DNA from: Fodinicola acaciae
Lineage (GTDB): Bacteria; Actinomycetota; Actinomycetes; Mycobacteriales; HKI-0501
Assembly: GCF_010993745.1 (NCBI RefSeq)
Contig: NZ_WOTN01000003.1
Span: 1,736,001-1,800,000 of the forward strand
DNA length: 64,000 nt
Direction of reading: 5' to 3'
Shown here: piece after piece, positions 20,280 through 29,034 of the stretch
Position numbering within the stretch: the stretch's first letter is position 1
Layout of the letters: every line of letters starts with the position of its first letter
Notes under the pieces: model-generated
Database searches by the model: none
Told to the model about the DNA's origin: nothing
Seen by the model: only the letters and a program-made list of their open reading frames with translations
Position numbers and translations under genes: made by a program

Positions 20280-21128
20280 CTAGCTGACGATGTCCTTGCG
20301 CAGAAACGATCGCCAGGCGAGCGTGAGGAAAACGACCGAGTAGAGCAGCGCGGAAATGGCGCCTTTGGCCATGTCGTCGAGTTGCACGGGCGAGGCGAAC
20401 AGACCGAGCCAGGCCAGGTTGTATGCCGTCGGCAGCACCGGACGGATGTTTTCCAGCGCCGGCACCAGATCCAGGATGTTGGAGATGATGTAGAGCATCA
20501 CCGCGCCACCGACCGCGAGCAGCGGCTGGTCCGTACGCACCGACAGCAGAAAGCCGAGCGAGCCGACCATCAGCAGGTGCACCAGGATGAAGGCGGCCGC
20601 CGCCAGCAAAAGCAGCAACGCGGTGCCGGCGTCGACCTGCGTGCCGGTCGGCGTGAGCAGCGGATGCCAGCCGTAGACGATCGTGCCGCCGACCACCGCC
20701 GATGCCAGCAGCAACACCGTCGCCACGACGGTCGACAGCAGGCCGACCACGAGTTTCTGCACCAGCAGGCGCGATCGCGGCACCGGCGCGGCCAGCAGAT
20801 AGCGCAGGCTTGCCCAGGACGCCTCGCCGGCGACGGTGTCGCCGCAGAAAAGCGCCACCATCACCACGAGCAGAAACGTGGAGGAGGCATAGAAAACGAA
20901 GGCGGCGAAGTTGGGACCGCCGGTGGTTGCCAGGTCCACCAACGAAACTCCACGCGCCGACGGTGGCGAGCTCGGCCCGCCGAACTGGAAGGCGATCAGC
21001 AGGATGACCGGCAACAGCACCATGAAACCCAGCGCATACTGCGTACGCCGGCGCTTGAGCTGGCGGCGGACCTCGGTCGCCAACGTCAGCGTCGCACCGC
21101 GCCGATAGCCGGTCACCGCCCCGGTCAT
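20280..21128 (-). CDS. ABC-2 type transporter permease
   Basis: The 282-residue protein has six transmembrane segments arranged as in ABC-2 family permeases, with a basic N-terminus (RRQLKRRRTQYALG). Its ATG overlaps the stop of the upstream ATPase fusion by 4 bases (ATGA), so the two are co-translated and make one exporter. The frame continues far upstream but there it is only a shadow of the ATPase gene. The stop TAG lies in the CTAG next to the MITE. The substrate is unknown. Confidence 0.85.
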   Translation of the reverse strand: MTGAVTGYRRGATLTLATEVRRQLKRRRTQYALGFMVLLPVILLIAFQFGGPSSPPSARGVSLVDLATTGGPNFAAFVFYASSTFLLVVMVALFCGDTVAGEASWASLRYLLAAPVPRSRLLVQKLVVGLLSTVVATVLLLASAVVGGTIVYGWHPLLTPTGTQVDAGTALLLLLAAAAFILVHLLMVGSLGFLLSVRTDQPLLAVGGAVMLYIISNILDLVPALENIRPVLPTAYNLAWLGLFASPVQLDDMAKGAISALLYSVVFLTLAWRSFLRKDIVS

Positions 21129-23794
21129 CGGTCCTCCCCCACCAGTCGCAGGAAAACGTCTTCGAGCCGCCGTCGCGGTGTCACGCGGTCGACGCGTACG
21201 CCGCCGGACACCAGCCGCGACACCACCGCGCCGCGTGCCAGCCCGTCGAGGGCCGGATTGAGGTCGACAACCAAGCCACCATTGGCCAACTCGGCTGACA
21301 ACACCTCGTCTGCCTTGCGCAGCAACGCCATCGCGGCCTGCGGGTCGTCGACGCCGATGAGTACCGAGGTCGACTCGCCGGTCACGTCGTCCACCGGACC
21401 GTCCGCCACCACCTCGCCGTGGTTCATGACGACCACGTGCGTACACGTCTGCTCCACCTCGGCGAGCAGATGGCTGGACACCAGCACGCTGCGACCGTCG
21501 TTCGCGTACGCGCGCATCATCCGGCGCATTTCGGCGATCTGCGGTGGATCCAGGCCGTTGGTCGGCTCGTCGAGCACCAGCAGCTCCGGCCTGCCGAGCA
21601 TGGCCTGCGCGATGGCCAGGCGCTGCCGCATGCCCTGGCTGTAAGTGCGGACGGCGCGGTTGACCGCGGCGCCGAGGTCGGCAAGCTCCAGCGCCTCGTC
21701 CATCCGCGCGTCCCGCGCCGGCCGTCCGGTGGCGCGCCAGTAAAGCCGGAGGTTGTCCAGGCCGGACAGATGCGGCAGGAATCCGGTGCCTTCCACCAAG
21801 GAACCGATCCTGGACAGCACCGGTGCGCCTGGCTCGACGCGATGACCGTAGAGCAGGATCTCGCCGGCGGTCGGCCGGATCAGCCCCATCATCGTCCGCA
21901 GCAACGTCGTCTTGCCGGCGCCGTTGGGACCGAGCAGGCCGACGACCTGGTTGCGCCGTACCGAAAACGACACGTCCCTGGCCGCGACGAAACCGTCGGC
22001 GTATTCCTTCCGCAGGCCGCGTACGACCAACGGGCTGTCGTCCTCGTCCACAATGGACACCTGCCGGCGGCGACGCCAGCGCGCGACCATCGCGGCGGCC
22101 GCGACGCCGATCGCCAGTGCCAGCACCAAAAGCGCGAGCATGCCCGGCCAGAACCACGACATGCCGCCGCCGGTCGTCGGCACCTGCGGCGCGGTCAGCG
22201 GCGACGCGACGGCCACCGTGTACGACGCCGGATCGGTCGGCATCGCGTATGCCTGGTCGGTCGTGGACACCGCGACCCGGATCTGGTGACCGGCCTGGAA
22301 TCGGTAGGCGAGCGCGGAAAGCGTGATCGTCACCGGCTTGGCGGCCTCGACCGTCTTCGGCAGGCCGGTCAGCCGTACCGGTGTGACCAGGCCCTGCGGC
22401 AGGCTCGGCTGGCCGCTGGTCGACAGATCTTCCAGTCGTACGAACAAAACCGCCGAGCCGGTGGTGGAGGCGACCTTCAGCTGGATCCTGGCCGATCCGG
22501 TCAGCGCGACGGACTGGCTGAGGACCTGGCTCGGAAAATACGCGGTCTGGCCGGGCACATCGCTGGCGACCCGGCTGGCCAGCGAGCCGAGGCCGGGCAC
22601 GCTGGAGATCGCCGCCGGCGTGCCGTTTGGCGGCGCCGCGATCGGCTGCGGACCGCCGGTGAGCGCGACAGCTTGCCGATTTACGCCGTCAAGTCCCGGA
22701 TAGTCTGTGGCGGACAGTTCGGTCGCGCTCGTGCGGCCGGTCTGCAGGTTGAGGTCACCGCTGTTGCTGAACGAAAAACCGCGGCCGCTGCTGACATTTT
22801 TTCTTGCCGCGTACTGGTTGAGCCAGTCCAGCGTCTGCCGCCGCACGGTCGGGTCGTCGGACGGCGAGCCGGCGTCGTGGCCGCCGGCAAACCAGGTCAC
22901 CTTGACCGGCGCGGGAATGCCGGCCGCGTTGGCATCGGCTTCGGACAACGGGAAGAGCGAGTCGGTCTGACCCTGCACCAACAAAGTCGGCGCCTTGATC
23001 CTCGACAGGATGCTGGCCGGGCTCGACTTTTCCAGCAACGCGTACAATTCCGGAGTCAGCTGGCCGGTGGTCGCGGCCCGCAGATACGCGTCGCAGAGGT
23101 CGGCGGCGAAGCGTCCGCAGCGCGGATCGGCGACCTTCGGCGGTGGTGGCGTACGGCCCTCGACCGGTGTCTGGTCCGGGCTCATGCCACTGCTGAAGAA
23201 CAGGCCGGCCCAGAGCTTTTTGAAGACACCGTTGGGAAAGAACGACTTGGCCAGGTCGTTCCAGGTGATCTGCGCGACCACTGCGTCGACCCGCTGGTCA
23301 TAGCCGGCCAGCAACAGCGCGAGCGCGCCACCGTACGACCCGCCGACCGCGGCGACGCGCGGATCGCCTTGGCTGTCGCGAATCACATCCGTGCGCGCCG
23401 CGAGCCGGTCGACCAGCAGCTTCGCGTCGGCCACCTCGTAGTCAGGACTGTCCAGATGGATCTGGCCGCCGGAGGCACCGAAACCCTCGGCGCTCCAGGT
23501 CACCACCAGATAGCCCTGGCCGGCCAACCTCTCCGCGTCGGTCGCGACGCTGAGCTTCGAGCCGCCGAAACCGTGCGCGAGCAACACCGCCGGCACCGGA
23601 TCGCGCGCGGACGCGTTGTCTGGCACGTACGTCGTCGTGTCGATGCGTACGCCGTCGCGTACCAGGACCATCGCCGACTCCCGGTGGAACGGACCGCCGC
23701 CCGGCCACGCCAGCCAGGTGATCGCCGCCGCGACCAGCACCAGCACGACGACGGCCGGCACCAACCGGCGCCGGGTCAGCAGACGTTTCGGCAC
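21125..23794 (-). CDS. Extracytoplasmic alpha/beta-hydrolase fused to an ABC transporter ATPase
   Basis: This 889-residue fusion starts with a membrane anchor (residues about 10-28). Then comes an S15/X-Pro-type alpha/beta-hydrolase with nucleophile motif GGSYGG and a His in FAGGHD (about 40-340). A beta-sandwich X-Pro C-terminal-like domain follows (about 380-550), then a second membrane helix (about 565-590) and a full ABC ATPase with Walker A GPNGAGKTT, signature YSQGMRQR and Walker B LLVLDEPTNGLD. Topology puts the peptidase outside and the ATPase inside. It pairs with the permease overlapping its stop. The hydrolase may process the exported or an incoming peptide; that is inference. Confidence 0.85.
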   Translation of the reverse strand: MPKRLLTRRRLVPAVVVLVLVAAAITWLAWPGGGPFHRESAMVLVRDGVRIDTTTYVPDNASARDPVPAVLLAHGFGGSKLSVATDAERLAGQGYLVVTWSAEGFGASGGQIHLDSPDYEVADAKLLVDRLAARTDVIRDSQGDPRVAAVGGSYGGALALLLAGYDQRVDAVVAQITWNDLAKSFFPNGVFKKLWAGLFFSSGMSPDQTPVEGRTPPPPKVADPRCGRFAADLCDAYLRAATTGQLTPELYALLEKSSPASILSRIKAPTLLVQGQTDSLFPLSEADANAAGIPAPVKVTWFAGGHDAGSPSDDPTVRRQTLDWLNQYAARKNVSSGRGFSFSNSGDLNLQTGRTSATELSATDYPGLDGVNRQAVALTGGPQPIAAPPNGTPAAISSVPGLGSLASRVASDVPGQTAYFPSQVLSQSVALTGSARIQLKVASTTGSAVLFVRLEDLSTSGQPSLPQGLVTPVRLTGLPKTVEAAKPVTITLSALAYRFQAGHQIRVAVSTTDQAYAMPTDPASYTVAVASPLTAPQVPTTGGGMSWFWPGMLALLVLALAIGVAAAAMVARWRRRRQVSIVDEDDSPLVVRGLRKEYADGFVAARDVSFSVRRNQVVGLLGPNGAGKTTLLRTMMGLIRPTAGEILLYGHRVEPGAPVLSRIGSLVEGTGFLPHLSGLDNLRLYWRATGRPARDARMDEALELADLGAAVNRAVRTYSQGMRQRLAIAQAMLGRPELLVLDEPTNGLDPPQIAEMRRMMRAYANDGRSVLVSSHLLAEVEQTCTHVVVMNHGEVVADGPVDDVTGESTSVLIGVDDPQAAMALLRKADEVLSAELANGGLVVDLNPALDGLARGAVVSRLVSGGVRVDRVTPRRRLEDVFLRLVGEDR

Positions 23795-24135
23795 GCGATC
23801 ACGTTACGGCGGCTTGCTGATAACCGGCTGAGCCGGCCTCGCCGCCGCCGCTGCTGGCCGAGCCACCCTCGCCGCCGCCCGCCACCTCCACCAGCCCCGA
23901 CGTTCCAATCGGATTCCGATTGGTGCCACAGATGCCGCCTGACCTGCGAGAACAGCGAGGCCCGCGCACCGGTTGCAACCTTCTTGACCATCTGAATCGA
24001 TCCGCACGGTCAACAAGGTGCCAATCGGGCGCCGAACCGCGTGTCCGAATGCGACCGCCGGAGGCATCGCCGCAGGTCGGAGGGGGCCGGAGGTTCCCAT
24101 CGGATTCCGATTGGAAAATCCGGTGGCGGCGTGGG
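23795..24135. other. Intergenic region occupied by a long imperfect palindrome
   Basis: 341 bases between the ABC fusion and the TetR gene. No coding frame is credible; most of it is the palindromic element at 23903-24117. The first ~100 bases are a GC-rich leader for the fusion gene with no site I can name. Confidence 0.5.
23903..24117. repeat. Long imperfect palindrome with family B ends
   Basis: The ends read TTCCAATCGGATTCCGATTGG on the left and, read as complement, TTCCAATCGGAATCCGATGGG on the right. Inside, several shorter blocks recur in inverted order, such as GACCTGCG on each side, and near the centre CCTTCTTGACC against GGTCAACAAGG. The whole behaves as a ~215-base hyphenated palindrome, like a small non-autonomous element or a structured intergenic unit. 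Single copies of the end palindrome occur at 36154 and 63369. Confidence 0.6.
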
Positions 24136-24729
24136 TCAGCGGGGGACGAGGCCGGACAGGAGGACCAGCAGGGATTGCTCGGCGTCCGCCCTGGCCTGCC
24201 TGCGGTCGTCGGCGTGCGCGATGAGCAGGCCGGCCTCGATGACCGCGCTGAGGATCAGCTGCGCGAGCACCGGCGCCGGCGCCGGCAGCACCAGGCCGGC
24301 CTCGACGGCGCCTTCCAGGAAGCCGACCAGCAGGCCGAGACCGTGCTCGGCCTCGATGTCGCGCCAGGCCTGCCAACCGAGTACGGCCGGCGCGTCGGTC
24401 AAACCTATGCGCAGGACGTCCGGCCGGTCGAAGATGTCCAGGATCGTGTGCAGGCCGGCCAGCAGCTTGGCCGCCGGCTCCGGCGGCGCGTCCATCGCCG
24501 CGGTCAGCTCGGCGGTGATCTCGTCCTCCAACTCGAGGAAGACCGCGCGAAACAGGTCCTGCTTGTCGGTGAAGTGGTGATAGAGCGCGCCGCGCGTCAG
24601 GCCGGCCGCGGCGACGATCTCCGCGGCCGACACCTGCGCGTAGCCGCGCTCGGCGAACATCCGCCGTGCGGTCCGTACGAGAGCGGCGCGAGTCAACCGC
24701 GACCGCTCCTCCTGGCTAGGTGGTGGCAT
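24136..24729 (-). CDS. TetR family transcriptional regulator
   Basis: The 197-residue protein has the TetR N-terminal HTH (LVRTARRMFAERGYAQVSAAEIVAAAGLTRGALYHHF, described by its AAGLTRGALYHHF recognition part, residues about 15-50) and an all-helical ligand domain. Its start overlaps the hydrolase stop by 14 bases, so both are one transcription unit. It is the natural candidate to bind the perfect palindrome at 25614-25634 and repress its own operon, with release by the hydrolase substrate or a related compound (inference). Confidence 0.9.
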   Translation of the reverse strand: MPPPSQEERSRLTRAALVRTARRMFAERGYAQVSAAEIVAAAGLTRGALYHHFTDKQDLFRAVFLELEDEITAELTAAMDAPPEPAAKLLAGLHTILDIFDRPDVLRIGLTDAPAVLGWQAWRDIEAEHGLGLLVGFLEGAVEAGLVLPAPAPVLAQLILSAVIEAGLLIAHADDRRQARADAEQSLLVLLSGLVPR

Positions 24730-25582
24730 GTTTCCTGACGAACTCGACGACTCTCTCGGCCAGCCACCGCGGCTGGTCCTCCGGCACGAAAGTGTACGAG
24801 TCGCCTACGGTCTCGATGGTGGCGTCCGGCAGGATCGCGGCGAGCCGGCGCGGCAGCTCCATCGGGAACAGCTTGTCCTCCTCGGCCCACGCCAGCAGCA
24901 CCGGCCGGTCGAAGGCGGCGAGTTTGTTCGCCGCGGCAAGCGTGTGGCGCTTGTCGACACCGCGCAGAAACCGGCCGAGATCGGCGCGGATGGCCCGGTT
25001 TCGCTGCAACGACGCGGCGTAGGACTTGACGACCTCGGCCGGCACGCCGTGTTTGGCGGCGAAACCGAGGACATTCGGCAGCCGGTGCAACGCGCGGACC
25101 CGGATTGTCTGCGCCAGCAGCCAAATCGCGCCGGGCATCCGGCCGATCGCCGACAGGTACGCGAACATCGGCGGAAAGAACCGGTCGAAGCAGTCCGACG
25201 GCGTCAGCACCACCTGGCTGACCCGCTCTGGCTGACTGGCAACGAAAATCTGGGTGAGCGCGCCACCGGTGTCGTTGGCCACCAGCGTCACGTCACGCAG
25301 GTCGAGCCTTTCCAGGAAATCACCGATCATTCCCGCCACGCCAGGTGGCGTCAGGTCCGCCTCCGGCACCGGCACCTCGTGTCCGCCGAGCGGCCAGTCC
25401 GGTGTGATGCAACGAAAACCGGCGTCCGCGACAACCGGCACGACGTTGCGCCAGATGTCGCCGTTGACCAGCACGCCGTGCACGAACACCACCGGCGGAC
25501 CGTCGCCGCGCTCCCGATAACGGATCGTCCCGCCGCTGAGCCGCACCTCGCGTACGGCGCCAAGGGCCTCGCTCTTCGACAT
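24716..25582 (-). CDS. Alpha/beta-hydrolase, haloalkane-dehalogenase-like
   Basis: The 288-residue protein has the alpha/beta-hydrolase fold: FVHGVLVNGDIW around the oxyanion region and VANDTGG at the nucleophile elbow, which gives an Asp nucleophile as in haloalkane dehalogenases rather than Ser. At the usual catalytic-His position the sequence reads SYTFVPEDQP where dehalogenases have a His before the aromatic residue, so the His is apparently missing. Activity may therefore differ. ATG 25582 is set by GAGGAGGG. It is co-transcribed with the TetR gene. Confidence 0.8.
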   Translation of the reverse strand: MSKSEALGAVREVRLSGGTIRYRERGDGPPVVFVHGVLVNGDIWRNVVPVVADAGFRCITPDWPLGGHEVPVPEADLTPPGVAGMIGDFLERLDLRDVTLVANDTGGALTQIFVASQPERVSQVVLTPSDCFDRFFPPMFAYLSAIGRMPGAIWLLAQTIRVRALHRLPNVLGFAAKHGVPAEVVKSYAASLQRNRAIRADLGRFLRGVDKRHTLAAANKLAAFDRPVLLAWAEEDKLFPMELPRRLAAILPDATIETVGDSYTFVPEDQPRWLAERVVEFVRKHATT

Positions 25583-25613
25583 CGTCCCTCCTCGGTTCGA
25601 TGCCTTGAGAGAA

Positions 25614-25634
25614 ACATACATACAGAATGTATGT
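25614..25634. promoter_or_regulatory. Perfect operator palindrome upstream of the hydrolase/TetR operon
   Basis: ACATACAT-ACAGA-ATGTATGT is a perfect 8-5-8 inverted repeat. On the minus strand it overlaps a consensus -35 hexamer TTGACA (25632-25637), 32 bases before the hydrolase start. Its size and symmetry suit a TetR dimer. Confidence 0.8.
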
Positions 25635-25682
25635 CAATGGCGAGGTGCGACTCCCGTGCGGGCTCCTAGTGGTGTCCCGAGG

Positions 25683-26204
25683 CTAGAGGGTGTTGGAGCG
25701 GCGGATCAGCGACTGCGCCTTGGACTTGGCGGCGTCGTACCGGCTCGGGTACGCCGACCGCTGCACGCTCTGCGCGACCTTGCCGGCACTCCAGCTCGGG
25801 TGGTTGCGCGAGTTGGGGATGGCCTGGTCGAGGAACTTGTTGGCGGCGTGCTTCACATCCATGCACTGCGCCTTGGTCCCCCAGCCGTTGCTCGGCGACT
25901 GCTGGAAGACGCCGACCGAGTCGCCGGTGCCGCAGCCGAGGTTGTTGGCGTGCGACTCGACCCACGCGGTCTCGAACATCGCGAGCCTGACCTTGGCGGT
26001 CACGTGCCGCGCGTCGCCGACCTGCTTCAGCTTCTTCAGCACGCCGTCGTTGGCCTTGGCCGGGATGGTGCACGCGAGCGGCGCGGCGATCGTCGCCGGA
26101 ACGTGCGCACCAGCGGACACCGCGTCAGCGGAGGCCGGAGCGGTGAAACCGAGCACGGCCGCCGCGGCGACGCCGAGCATGACGAAACGCAAGGGGGTGG
26201 ACAT
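25683..26204 (-). CDS. Secreted lysozyme-like peptidoglycan hydrolase
   Basis: The 173-residue precursor has a Sec signal peptide (MSTPLRFVMLGVAAAAVLG, cleavage near PASA). The mature part has FETAWVESHANNLGCGTGDS followed by VGVFQQSPSNGWG and later VAQSVQRSAYPSRY. This is the pattern of lysozyme-like transglycosylase domains in actinobacterial exported proteins and phage lysins, with the Glu in VES as probable catalytic acid. ATG 26204 has AAAGGAG upstream; the longer frame precedes the signal peptide. A small hairpin GTGGA-TTT-TCCAC lies just before the ribosome-binding site. Confidence 0.8.
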   Translation of the reverse strand: MSTPLRFVMLGVAAAAVLGFTAPASADAVSAGAHVPATIAAPLACTIPAKANDGVLKKLKQVGDARHVTAKVRLAMFETAWVESHANNLGCGTGDSVGVFQQSPSNGWGTKAQCMDVKHAANKFLDQAIPNSRNHPSWSAGKVAQSVQRSAYPSRYDAAKSKAQSLIRRSNTL

Positions 26205-26401
26205 GGGGTTCTCCTTTGCGGACGTGGAAAATCCACGGGTCAGCACGGACGCCTTGCTCGCCCAGTCCCTCGCCTGCTCGGGGATCACCCGAGGCGAAAG
26301 ATAATTGCCGCCTTAACCCGAATGCCTGTCAACGACTTTCATACAGGACGCCGGAGGTCAGGTAAAGCGGTTTCGGCCAATTTGCAGCGTTGTAAACGAA
26401 G

Positions 26402-27016
26402 TTAGGCCGGATCGCGCCACATGGGATAGATGGTCGGACCATTGCGCGGCAACGTGACGCCATCGCGTACGACGAATCCGAAGCGCTCGTAGTAGGGCAC
26501 ATTTGCCTCCTTCGACGACTCCAGATACGCCGGCAGGCCCTCGGCGTCACATCGCGACAGGCGTGACTCCAGCAGCGCGCGGCCGCAGCCACCGCCCTGC
26601 GCGACCGGATCCGTGCCGAGGACGCCGAGATACCAGTGCGGCTCACGCGGATGGACCCTGGCGAGCAGCTCCAGCGCGCTCAGTCCGCGGATGGCGCCGA
26701 CCACGTGCCGGCCGAGCAGGAAGACCAACGGCGAGAGCTGCATGATCTCGGTGACCAGCGGGGTCTGCCAGTTGTCCGGCGGGTCCCACATCGCGCCCGC
26801 GACGATCTTCCCGTCGCGTACGACCACCTCACAGCCGCCGCGTGGCAGATGGACCGTCTTCAGCAGGATCCGGAACAGGCCGTGCAGCTTGCGCCGGCGT
26901 ACGTCGTCGTTCGGGATGGCCCACCTGAACGGCGGGTCGTCGTAGAACGCGCGTCCCATCACATGCGCCAGCTCGGTCACGTCCTCAGCGGCCGCCGGCC
27001 GTACGACAAGGCTCAT
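26402..27016 (-). CDS. GNAT family acetyltransferase
   Basis: The 204-residue protein shows the GNAT fold: VVRPAAAEDVTELAHV at the N-terminus and the acetyl-CoA loop GTDPVAQGGGCGRALLE (motif A), then YYERFGFVVRDG (motif B). The substrate is unknown. The start at ATG 27016 has only a weak GGCCGG upstream. A perfect bidirectional hairpin separates it from the S15 peptidase gene. Confidence 0.85.
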   Translation of the reverse strand: MSLVVRPAAAEDVTELAHVMGRAFYDDPPFRWAIPNDDVRRRKLHGLFRILLKTVHLPRGGCEVVVRDGKIVAGAMWDPPDNWQTPLVTEIMQLSPLVFLLGRHVVGAIRGLSALELLARVHPREPHWYLGVLGTDPVAQGGGCGRALLESRLSRCDAEGLPAYLESSKEANVPYYERFGFVVRDGVTLPRNGPTIYPMWRDPA

Positions 27017-27023
27017 CCGGCCA

Positions 27024-27079
27024 TTTTTTCGGAACGCCCCTTCCGCGCACCAGACGCACGGAAAGGGGCGTTCCGTTTT
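27024..27079. terminator. Perfect hairpin terminator, full copy of a repeated element
   Basis: T-run, CGGAACGCCCCTTCCG, a 14-base loop region, CGGAAAGGGGCGTTCCG, T-run. The arms are complementary over 16 bases apart from one bulged A, and U-tracts exist on both strands. It ends transcription of the S15 gene on the minus strand. A shortened relative sits at 3097-3138. Confidence 0.85.
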
Positions 27080-28986
27080 TACGGCCGGAAGAAGGAGTCG
27101 ACGCGTTGTGGCTTGGTGAGAGGCCGCGGGGCCGACTTCGTGGTGACGGAGGCAGGCGTGGCCGCGTACGGCAGCGCACCGGTGGCAGGCAGGAGCAGAT
27201 AGCTGCCCGCCAGCGACACCTGTACGGTCGCGCCGGTCGTCGTCGGCGCGGTGTATTCCTGGTCGCTCGCGGTCACCACCAGGCCGAGCACGTGGCCGGC
27301 TTTCACCACCGTCTCGTACGCGTCCATCGGCACCGGCACGTTGTACCAGCGGTCTGGCCGCAGCTGGTTGACCGTCTTGAGGCTCAGATAATGCGCCGCG
27401 TCGCGCCAACCGCGACTCATCACGTTGACGTCGCTGTCGACGAAATCCTCGGCGTCGTCGTTGAAACACGCGGTGTCGGTCGCCGACGACTCACCCCAAC
27501 ACGACTCGGTGTCCAGATAGTGCACGCCTTCACCAGGCGGACCGGCCGACTGGTAGTCGACGCGATGCTGCTCGCCATAGTCCACCAGCCGCACGGACAG
27601 CTCGGTGGTCGGCTTGTTCACCTTGACCCGCAGCATCGCCTGCGGAATCCCGGAAATCCGGAGGTCGCGCGGCAGTTTTCCGGACAGAAAAACCAGTCTC
27701 GAGCCCGATGGTTGATTGGGGTTGGCGACCGCGGCGGCCTCGGTGAGATCAGGATTGTCGGTGAACGTACGCACCGCCGCCGACGGAGCGCCGCCAAGTG
27801 TGCCGTTTCCCAGGAAAACCGGCCGGTGTACGGCGGTCGGCGCCGGCCAGGTCGGCGCGGTGATCCACGTGCCGTCCTGGCGCTCGATGTCGACCTTCGG
27901 CTCGGACATGATGCCGTTCGGGATTTTCTGCAGCCAGTAGTCGAACCAGTGGTGCACCGCGCGTACCCACTGCGGCCGGCGGATCTCGAACGGGTCGACA
28001 TGTCCTTGCTGCGTCAGCCACAGCTTGCGCGGCACGCCACGCGCGGCGAGCAGGTCCCACCATCGAGCGAGCTGTGAAGTCGTGACGTTGAGGTCGTTGA
28101 TGCCGTGGATGGCGAAGACGCTGGCGTGGACTTTGTTGGCGTTGAGCCGATAGTCGCGCGCCGCCCAGTACGCGTTGTAGCTGCCGGTGCTGTCGTCGCT
28201 GGCATTCTGCAGGTCTGCTGTCACCGCGTCGCACACGCCTTTGGCGCGGCCATTGACAAAGTTGGCCAGATACGTGTGATAGCCGGGATAACGCAGCACG
28301 CCGCCCAACCGCTCGTAGTCATACCAGCTGGAGATCGCCGACACCGGCACGATCGTCTCCAGGCCGCGTACGCCGGTCGAGGCGACGGCGTTGGGAATCG
28401 TGCCGTCCCACGATTTTCCCACCATGCCAACGCGTCCGGTCGTCCAGTCGGCCGTCACCGGCTTGCCGTTCAGGTCGAATCCGAGCGCGCGGCCGTTGAA
28501 CCAGTCGACAACGGCCTTCGCGCCGAGCACCTCGGCCGGTCCGCCGACATCGGGACAACCCTGCGACTTCGTCGTGCCGGTCAGGTCGAGCGCGGCCCAC
28601 GCGTAGCCGCGCGGCACGAAGTAGTTGTCATAGAAAGCCGGGAAAAGATTCACCGTGCCGTCGGCCGCGTACTGCTTGACCTGCTTCTTGCTGCCTCTCG
28701 CGCAGCAGCTCCAGTACGGCGAGGCCTCCATGATCACCGGCACCCTGACACCGGTCCGGGCGGCCTCGCGCGGCCGGATGATGTCCACGCGTACGCGGTC
28801 CGGCTTGCCGTCGCGGTCGCTGTCGACCGGTGTCTGTACGAAGACGGCCTCGCGGATGGCGTTGTCGTACGAGTAGACCGGCTGCGTCTCACCGCCTTCG
28901 ACGTACGGCCGAGCCGCATGCGCGGCCGGCACGTATCCGAACAGGCCGGCGGCCAGCACCACCAGCACGGCGAGCACACGGGACAC
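27079..28986 (-). CDS. Secreted Xaa-Pro dipeptidyl-peptidase-like protein (S15), copy 1
   Basis: The 635-residue precursor has a Sec signal peptide ending AAHAA. The S15 (CocE/PepX) catalytic domain shows Ser in GKSWDGT, Asp in HGINDLN and His in QQGHVDP, followed by the C-terminal beta-sandwich. Such enzymes release X-Pro dipeptides or hydrolyse related amide/ester bonds outside the cell. GTG 28986 is chosen for GGAGGAG upstream. A closely similar copy lies 48 bases upstream at 29035-30945, so this is a tandem duplication. Confidence 0.9.
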   Translation of the reverse strand: MSRVLAVLVVLAAGLFGYVPAAHAARPYVEGGETQPVYSYDNAIREAVFVQTPVDSDRDGKPDRVRVDIIRPREAARTGVRVPVIMEASPYWSCCARGSKKQVKQYAADGTVNLFPAFYDNYFVPRGYAWAALDLTGTTKSQGCPDVGGPAEVLGAKAVVDWFNGRALGFDLNGKPVTADWTTGRVGMVGKSWDGTIPNAVASTGVRGLETIVPVSAISSWYDYERLGGVLRYPGYHTYLANFVNGRAKGVCDAVTADLQNASDDSTGSYNAYWAARDYRLNANKVHASVFAIHGINDLNVTTSQLARWWDLLAARGVPRKLWLTQQGHVDPFEIRRPQWVRAVHHWFDYWLQKIPNGIMSEPKVDIERQDGTWITAPTWPAPTAVHRPVFLGNGTLGGAPSAAVRTFTDNPDLTEAAAVANPNQPSGSRLVFLSGKLPRDLRISGIPQAMLRVKVNKPTTELSVRLVDYGEQHRVDYQSAGPPGEGVHYLDTESCWGESSATDTACFNDDAEDFVDSDVNVMSRGWRDAAHYLSLKTVNQLRPDRWYNVPVPMDAYETVVKAGHVLGLVVTASDQEYTAPTTTGATVQVSLAGSYLLLPATGALPYAATPASVTTKSAPRPLTKPQRVDSFFRP

Positions 28987-29034
28987 GGCGACTCCTCCAT
29001 CGGCGAGCAGCTGCCGCAACGCGGCAAACGAACG

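Noticed and set aside
26205-26345. Possible c-di-AMP (ydaO) riboswitch before the lysozyme-like gene
   Set aside because: Such riboswitches precede cell-wall hydrolases in actinobacteria, but the conserved core blocks are not present in order here.
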